Shown: positions 1 to 6,555 of the stretch, piece after piece
How the letters are laid out: every line of letters begins with the position of its first letter
Numbering within the stretch: the first letter of the stretch is position 1
Assembly: GCA_012519365.1 (NCBI GenBank)
Contig: JAAYQH010000071.1
Coordinates: forward strand, 1 to 6,555
Source of the DNA: Planctomycetota bacterium
Lineage (GTDB): Bacteria > Planctomycetota > Phycisphaerae > Sedimentisphaerales > Anaerohalosphaeraceae
Length of the DNA stretch: 6,555 nucleotides
Direction of reading: 5' to 3'
Position numbers and translations under genes: made by a program
Notes under the pieces: generated by a model
Told to the model about the DNA's origin: nothing
Databases searched by the model: none
Seen by the model: only the letters and a program-made list of their open reading frames with translations

Positions 1-888
1 GAGGGCTGGCAACTGGCGATGACTATTCTTTTCGGCGCGGCGACCGTTCTTTTCCTAATAACGTTCTTTTCGACCAAAGAACGTGTGCAGCCCATTAAAG
101 AAGAGAATAACACATTCAAAGAGGATATAACCGATCTGCTGCACAACGGGCCGTGGCTGATGATCGGATGCGCTACGATTTTTCAGCTTGCCTTTGTCTT
201 GATTCGTGGTGGAGCGATTGTTTTTTACTTCGATCACTTTATCCAATCTCAGCAGATCATGCTGCTGGGCAGCGCCTATACTTTGACTTCAACGCAGCTG
301 GCTTCGGCCTTTATGCTCAGCGGAACGGTGTTGACCATCATCGGTGCGATTTCGACCAAATGGTTCTGTAAATTCAACGATAAGCCCAGGATTTATGCGG
401 TGCTGTTTATGGTGGCCGGGATCTCAACGGGATTGGTCTATTACGTCCATTCGGACAGTCTTCTATTGTTGTTTGGATTGCAGCTTGTGATGTCATTTTG
501 CATGGGGCCGGTGTCCACATTACAATGGGCAATCTATGCGGATACAGCGGATTATTCCGAATGGAAAACCGGCCGGCGCGCCACGGCGCTGATCATGGCG
601 GCCTCTTTATTCGTACTCAAGCTGGGGGTAGCCTTCGGGGGGGCGGCCCTGGGCTGGATCATTGACGGCTATGGCTATGTTGCCGGGACGGTGCTGGATG
701 CGGTTGCGGTCAAAGGGATCTGCCTGAGTATGAGTGTGTATGCAGCTATTCCTGCCCTCATTGCCGGCGGACTGATGTTGTTCTATCCGCTCAGCAATAA
801 AAAAATGCTGGCCATTGAAGTCGATCTGGCTCAGCGCCGTGAGCAAGCGAAGCATACGCCGGGCGATGTTTCGCAAAGCACAGAATGA
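1..888 (+). CDS. GPH-family sugar:cation symporter, 3' part (5' end outside window)
   Basis: This is the C-terminal part of an inner-membrane carrier of the glycoside-pentoside-hexuronide (GPH, MFS_2) family, relatives of MelB and of xyloside transporters, which couple sugar uptake to H+ or Na+. The frame is open from base 1, so the ATG at 19 is an internal Met and about 295 residues are visible; full-length members have roughly 450-500. The fragment opens with a hydrophobic helix, then a charged cytoplasmic loop (KERVQPIKEE), then several further helices with a short Lys-rich tail. The stretch DTADYSEWKTGRRATA, about residues 181-196 of the visible part, matches the conserved GPH loop with the Asp-Tyr-x-Glu and Thr-Gly-Arg-Arg pattern. 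It lies 26 bases upstream of a cytoplasmic GH43 gene and was probably co-transcribed with it. A pentose-containing oligosaccharide is the likely cargo, inferred only from the neighbours. Confidence 0.88.
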   Translation, partial: EGWQLAMTILFGAATVLFLITFFSTKERVQPIKEENNTFKEDITDLLHNGPWLMIGCATIFQLAFVLIRGGAIVFYFDHFIQSQQIMLLGSAYTLTSTQLASAFMLSGTVLTIIGAISTKWFCKFNDKPRIYAVLFMVAGISTGLVYYVHSDSLLLLFGLQLVMSFCMGPVSTLQWAIYADTADYSEWKTGRRATALIMAASLFVLKLGVAFGGAALGWIIDGYGYVAGTVLDAVAVKGICLSMSVYAAIPALIAGGLMLFYPLSNKKMLAIEVDLAQRREQAKHTPGDVSQSTE

Positions 889-914
889 AACCCTTTCTAT
901 AAGAGACAGATGAT

Positions 915-1889
915 ATGTTAAAAAAACCTCGACATCTAATCAAAACGATTTACACGGCCGATCCTCGCGCCCATGTTTACAACGGCAAGATCTATATTTT
1001 CCCGTCCCATGATATCGACGCTGGGATTCCTGAAGATGATACGGGCGCTCACTTCGATATGCGCGATTATCACGTCTATTCAATGGATGATCCCGAAGGC
1101 GATGTCATCGATCACGGCGTCGCTCTTGATATTAAAGAGGTCCCCTGGGCTAAACGTCAGATGTGGTCAAACGATGTTGCTCAGAAAGACGGAACATATT
1201 ATATGTATTTTCCCGCCAAAGACGACAAGGATATTTTCCATATCGGCGTTGCGATCAGCGACAAACCGGAAGGGCCGTACAAGGCCAGACCCAAGCCGAT
1301 GAACGGCAGTTTCAGTATCGACCCGTCCACCTTTCGGGATGATGACGGGACGCACTATATCTATTTTGGAGGGATTTGGGGCGGCCAGTTGCAGCGATAT
1401 AAGACCGGTCGCTATGAAGATAATGACGCCCTGCGCGGACCCGAAGAACCGGCGCTATGCGCAAAAGTCGCTCGGTTATCCGATGATATGCTTGAATTCA
1501 CAGAAGAGCCGCGTGATGTCGTGATTCTCGATGCGTACGGAAACCCGCTGAAAACCAAAGACGAAAATCGGCGATTTTTCGAAGCGGCGTGGATGCACAA
1601 ATACAACGGAAAATATTATTTCTCGTACTCCACAGGCAATACCCATCTGCTGTGTTATGCGGTAGGTGATAACCCCTACGGACCGTTTACTTATCAGGGG
1701 GTGGTGATGACGCCGGTTGTTGGATGGACAACGCATCATTCCATTCTTGAATTCAAAAGCAAATGGTATCTGTTCCATCACGACAGCAAACTGTCGGGCG
1801 GCAAGACGTGGCTGCGGAGTATGAAAATCGTTGAGTTGAACTATCGTCAAGACGGATCGATTGAAACCATAGACGGAAACGCAGATGAA

Positions 1890-1892
<3 letters not shown>
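915..1892 (+). CDS. GH43-family glycosidase, probably cytoplasmic (beta-xylosidase / alpha-L-arabinofuranosidase type)
   Basis: This 325-residue protein is a single five-bladed beta-propeller of glycoside hydrolase family 43, inverting enzymes that cleave xylose or arabinose units. The three family acids are visible: Asp16 in TADPRAHV (catalytic base), Asp136 in SIDPSTF (pKa modulator) and Glu223 in FFEAAW (general acid). His274/His275 in TTHHSILEF fits the His that binds the central metal or water in many GH43 enzymes. There is no signal peptide; the N-terminus is charged (MLKKPRHLIK) and runs straight into blade 1, so the enzyme should act on imported oligosaccharides. The ATG at 915 lies just after the transporter gene and follows a weak purine-rich site (AAGAGA, 901-906). 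No accessory binding domain is present, which fits a cytoplasmic enzyme on small substrates. GH43 covers several specificities, so the family is secure but the substrate is not. Confidence 0.9.
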
Positions 1893-4570
<2,678 letters not shown>

Positions 4571-4605
4571 AAAAGTGCATACGATTTTAACCCGTATATG
4601 TTCAA

Positions 4606-4636
4606 TAAATTATGCTCTGGTTAGTAAAAGGATAAA
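4606..4636 (+). repeat. Leader repeat copy 2, upstream of the GH43-CBM6 gene
   Basis: This is the second copy of the leader sequence at 1890-1918: TAAATT (4606-4611), GCTCTG (4614-4619) and GTAAA (4624-4628). It ends 7 bases before the ATG at 4644 and overlaps that gene's candidate ribosome-binding site. Confidence 0.3.
4629..4632 (+). promoter_or_regulatory. Ribosome-binding site supporting the ATG at 4644
   Basis: AGGA lies 11 bases before the ATG at 4644, and a second AAGG (4638-4641) sits very close to it. The in-frame ATG at 4575 would add 23 residues ahead of the signal peptide. The start at 4644 matches the paralogue at 6210, which begins with the same codons and also follows an AGGA-type site. 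Confidence 0.5.
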
Positions 4637-4643
4637 CAAGGCG

Positions 4644-6029
4644 ATGAGTAAAACGTTTATCAACATATCGTTTCGATTAACAGTGATGATGATGGCCTGT
4701 GCTGTTTGCTATGCGACGGATCCGATTATCCAGACGAGTTTTACGGCCGATCCGGCCCCTCTGGTGCATGACGGCGTCGTCTATCTTTACACCGGCCATG
4801 ACGATGATAATGCCCCTCCCGGCCAGAGTCGATTCCTCATGCGTGACTGGCTATGCTATTCTTCCACAGATATGGTGAACTGGACGGACCATGGAGCGGT
4901 TGTTTCCCTTAAGACGTTTCCATGGGCAGTGCAGGAAAACGACGCCTGGGCGTCTCACGTCATCAAACGCAATGGCAAGTTCTACTTTTATGCCTCCGTG
5001 AGCGTGCCGGGATGGCCCAAGAACGTGATCGCCGTCGCGGTGGCCGATCATCCGCTGGGGCCGTTCAAGGACACTCTTGGCCGCCCCCTTATCGACAAGA
5101 AAACCGGATATATCGATCCTGCTGCATTTATCGACGACGACGGTCAGGCCTACCTCTATTGGGGCAATCCGCATATTTGGTACGTCAAGCTCAATGAGAA
5201 CATGATTTCCTACTCCGGCGACATTATACAGGAACCCACGAAGCCGGACAACTATCAGGAAGGCCCTTGGGTGTACAAACGCGATGGCTGGTACTACATG
5301 GTTTACGCGTCCACCTGCTGTCCGGAAGGCATCGGGTACGCCATGAGCGACAGTCCCACCGGCCCCTGGGTCTATAAGGGCTATATCATGCGGCCAGACA
5401 GACGATCCACCGGCAATCATCCGGGTGTCATCGAATATAAAGGAAAATGGTACGTGTTCGGGTTCAATTTCAAATTGAACTTTGCCCTGACGGATCAACA
5501 CCATGAACGGCGTTCGGTTTGCGTTGCGGAAATTCAGTACAATCCGGACGGCACGATTCAACAGCTTCCCTGGTGGGAAGAGGTTGACGCGGTCAAACAG
5601 AGCGAACCGCTCAACCCCTATGTTCGCGTTGAGGCCGAGACCATCGCCTGGAGCGAGGGCATGAAGTCCGAGCCAAGCAGTGCGGGCGGGATGAATGTCT
5701 ATCCGACTCGGGACGGCGCCTATATCAAGGTACAGGGTGTGGACTTCGGCGATGAAGGGGCCGGCGCCTTTACGGCCTCTATTGCGCTTGACACGCAAGC
5801 CGATGCGATGAAGAACACTGTTATCGCACTGCATCTGGATAATGTGGGCGGGCCGCTCATCGGCGCCGTTCCCGTCAGTTACAGCGGCGGGCAATGGAAG
5901 CGCGAGACGATTGCGATCAGCCAAGCCACCGGCGTGCGGGATCTGTATTTTGTATTCAAAGGCGCCGCTGCCGGCAACCATGTCAAATTCGACTACTGGC
6001 AATTCTCGAAAAAGGGCGATACGCCGTAG
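4644..6029 (+). CDS. Secreted GH43 glycosidase with C-terminal CBM6 (arabinofuranosidase / beta-xylosidase type)
   Basis: This 461-residue exported enzyme joins a GH43 catalytic propeller to a family 6 carbohydrate-binding module, an arrangement typical of arabinoxylan-debranching enzymes. Residues 1-24 are a signal peptide, probably cut after CYA24; no proper lipobox is seen. The GH43 domain covers about 26-312. Its acids are Asp36 (TADPAP), Asp158 (YIDPAAF) and Glu206 (YQEGPW), with His259 (GNHPG) as the probable metal-site His. The CBM6 spans about 327-455, with VEAE at its start, GGMNV, AYIKVQGVDFG, and DLYFVFKG near its end; this module commonly binds xylan or other beta-glycans. I chose the ATG at 4644 over an in-frame ATG at 4575 because it gives a normal signal peptide and matches the paralogue downstream. 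The gene follows the IS630 remnant and so may have its own promoter. The family is certain; the subfamily (resembling the CBM6-linked XynD-like GH43 group) and the substrate are inferred. Confidence 0.9.
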   Translation: MSKTFINISFRLTVMMMACAVCYATDPIIQTSFTADPAPLVHDGVVYLYTGHDDDNAPPGQSRFLMRDWLCYSSTDMVNWTDHGAVVSLKTFPWAVQENDAWASHVIKRNGKFYFYASVSVPGWPKNVIAVAVADHPLGPFKDTLGRPLIDKKTGYIDPAAFIDDDGQAYLYWGNPHIWYVKLNENMISYSGDIIQEPTKPDNYQEGPWVYKRDGWYYMVYASTCCPEGIGYAMSDSPTGPWVYKGYIMRPDRRSTGNHPGVIEYKGKWYVFGFNFKLNFALTDQHHERRSVCVAEIQYNPDGTIQQLPWWEEVDAVKQSEPLNPYVRVEAETIAWSEGMKSEPSSAGGMNVYPTRDGAYIKVQGVDFGDEGAGAFTASIALDTQADAMKNTVIALHLDNVGGPLIGAVPVSYSGGQWKRETIAISQATGVRDLYFVFKGAAAGNHVKFDYWQFSKKGDTP

Positions 6030-6151
6030 TGGGTTGGCCGCAACACCGTGACCGACGGGTAATGTGATCGGAATTTTGTTTGGAAAAGCAGAGGAAAACG
6101 AGGCACGGTCAATCCTGTTCGGCACCCTGTTTGCTGTGGTTTGATGCCCTG

Positions 6152-6177
6152 AAAATAGCTTATAAATTACCTATTTT
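6152..6177. repeat. AT-rich inverted repeat upstream of the last GH43 gene
   Basis: AAAATAG (6152-6158) and CTATTTT (6171-6177) form a perfect 7-bp inverted repeat around a 12-base AT-rich centre. The centre contains TATAAA, a -10-like sequence. It lies 32 bases before the ATG at 6210. It could be an operator or a weak terminator for the preceding gene; the stem has only one G-C pair, so a strong terminator is unlikely. Confidence 0.4.
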
Positions 6178-6196
6178 TGACAATAATAGAATTAAC

Positions 6197-6201
6197 AGGA
6201 G
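6197..6201 (+). promoter_or_regulatory. Shine-Dalgarno site for the last GH43 gene
   Basis: AGGAG lies 8 bases before the ATG at 6210, an ideal distance. It supports the start and, by comparison, the start of the upstream paralogue at 4644. Confidence 0.7.
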
Positions 6202-6209
6202 ATAAGACT

Positions 6210-6555
6210 ATGAGTAAAACGTTTATAAAGATGTCGTTTCGATTAACAGCGATGCTGGTCGTCTGGGCAGCATGTTATGCCGACAATCCGATTGTTCAGA
6301 CCAGTTATACCGCCGATCCGGCCCCATCGGTCTATAACGATACGGTTTATCTTTATACCACTCATGACGAAGATGAGTTGGTGAATCATTTCTTCACGAT
6401 GAATGACTGGCGGTGTTATTCTTCAACCGACATGGTAAACTGGACCGATCATGGTTCCCCGTTGTCTTACAAAGATTTCAGTTGGGCAAGTGGGGATGCC
6501 TGGGCGGGTCAATGTATTTACAGAAACGGAAAGTTCTATTTTTATGTTCCCATGA
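6210..6555 (+). CDS. Secreted GH43 glycosidase, 5' part (3' end outside window)
   Basis: The frame from the ATG at 6210 runs without a stop to the window edge (115 codons). It encodes the start of a GH43 enzyme paralogous to the GH43-CBM6 protein just upstream. Residues 1-24 form a signal peptide ([13 protein letters not shown], then a hydrophobic core ending ACYA), so the protein is exported. The catalytic base is Asp36 in TADPAPSV, and the first blades carry [19 protein letters not shown] and GDAWAGQ. About half of the visible residues match the upstream paralogue, with the best agreement at the signal peptide and the DMVNWTDHG and RNGKFYFY segments. The pKa-modulating Asp and the general-acid Glu lie beyond the window, so catalytic completeness and any binding module cannot be checked. 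The enzyme is likely a hemicellulose-debranching glycosidase working beside its neighbour, perhaps with a different linkage preference. Confidence 0.85.
   Translation, partial: MSKTFIKMSFRLTAMLVVWAACYADNPIVQTSYTADPAPSVYNDTVYLYTTHDEDELVNHFFTMNDWRCYSSTDMVNWTDHGSPLSYKDFSWASGDAWAGQCIYRNGKFYFYVPM

Larger units (their letters stand above)
4571..4643. other. Short AT-rich gap between the IS630 remnant and the GH43-CBM6 gene
   Basis: These 73 bases should hold both the upstream flank or terminal repeat of the old insertion sequence and the promoter/leader of the GH43-CBM6 gene. A small inverted repeat is visible: ATACG at 4579-4583 and CGTAT at 4593-4597, with a 9-base loop. I find no convincing -35/-10 pair and cannot place the outer end of the element. 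Confidence 0.4.
6030..6209 (+). other. Intergenic region between the two secreted GH43 genes
   Basis: This 180-base gap holds no supportable gene. The first half has mixed composition, with only a 4-bp CCGT/ACGG hairpin near 6046-6058 that lacks a T-run, so I do not call a terminator. The second half turns AT-rich and contains an inverted repeat at 6152-6177. A weak promoter is possible, TTGATG (6141-6146), 16 bases, TAAATT (6163-6168), but matches to consensus are poor. The length suggests the last gene may start its own transcript. Confidence 0.4.

Noticed and set aside
4575..4643. Earlier in-frame ATG adding 23 residues to the GH43-CBM6 protein
   Set aside because: The extension would bury the signal peptide, starts within the IS630 flank, and is absent from the paralogue at 6210, which begins at the codon equivalent to 4644.
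6046..6058. Short GC hairpin after the GH43-CBM6 gene as a terminator
   Set aside because: The stem is only 4 bp and no T-run follows.
4851..6125. Long open frame of 424 codons on the minus strand
   Set aside because: It is antisense to the GH43-CBM6 gene, whose catalytic residues, signal peptide and CBM6 are clear. The antisense product shows no recognisable domain; it is a by-product of codon bias.
6052..6144. Small + strand frame ending at TGA 6144 with a hydrophobic tail
   Set aside because: About 30 codons, no ribosome-binding site, no ATG start and no recognisable family.
6177..6205. Perfect TTGACA (6177-6182) as a -35 element
   Set aside because: A -10 at normal spacing would fall on the ribosome-binding site (6197-6205) and start transcription at the start codon, which conflicts with the good Shine-Dalgarno site.

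Overview
The window is a stretch of a bacterial plant-polysaccharide (probably arabinoxylan/xylan) utilisation cluster, with all complete genes on the + strand. In order it holds: the 3' part of a GPH-type sugar:cation symporter (1-888); a leaderless, probably cytoplasmic GH43 glycosidase (915-1892); a large secreted esterase with the order E-set/CBM48-like, CE1, malectin-like, CE1 (1947-4436); a 45-codon remnant of an IS630-family transposase on the minus strand (4433-4570); a secreted GH43-CBM6 enzyme (4644-6029); and the first 115 codons of a second secreted GH43 enzyme (6210 to the window edge). Both outer genes are cut by the window ends.

The genes make a coherent pathway by inference. 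The secreted esterase would strip acyl groups (feruloyl or acetyl) from the hemicellulose. The two secreted GH43 enzymes would remove arabinose or xylose units outside the inner membrane. The symporter would import the products, and the cytoplasmic GH43, 26 bases downstream of it, would finish short oligosaccharides. Exact substrates cannot be fixed from sequence alone.

Organism: the base composition looks moderate (about half G+C by eye). Shine-Dalgarno sequences are clear before 1947 and 6210, which argues against a typical Bacteroidota, and no SusC/SusD pair is visible. Families and style would suit the Planctomycetota (Phycisphaerae-like), Verrucomicrobiota, Kiritimatiellota or Lentisphaerota, but this is a low-confidence guess.

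The main points for a second look are the IS630 remnant touching the esterase stop codon, the double-esterase architecture with an Asp triad in one copy and a probable Glu in the other, the nearly identical signal-peptide DNA of the two neighbouring GH43 genes, a repeated leader sequence upstream of the esterase and the GH43-CBM6 gene, and an AT-rich inverted repeat before the last gene. I see no CRISPR array, tRNA, rRNA or riboswitch, and no clearly new defence or mobile system. No gene-free stretch exceeds 300 bases.
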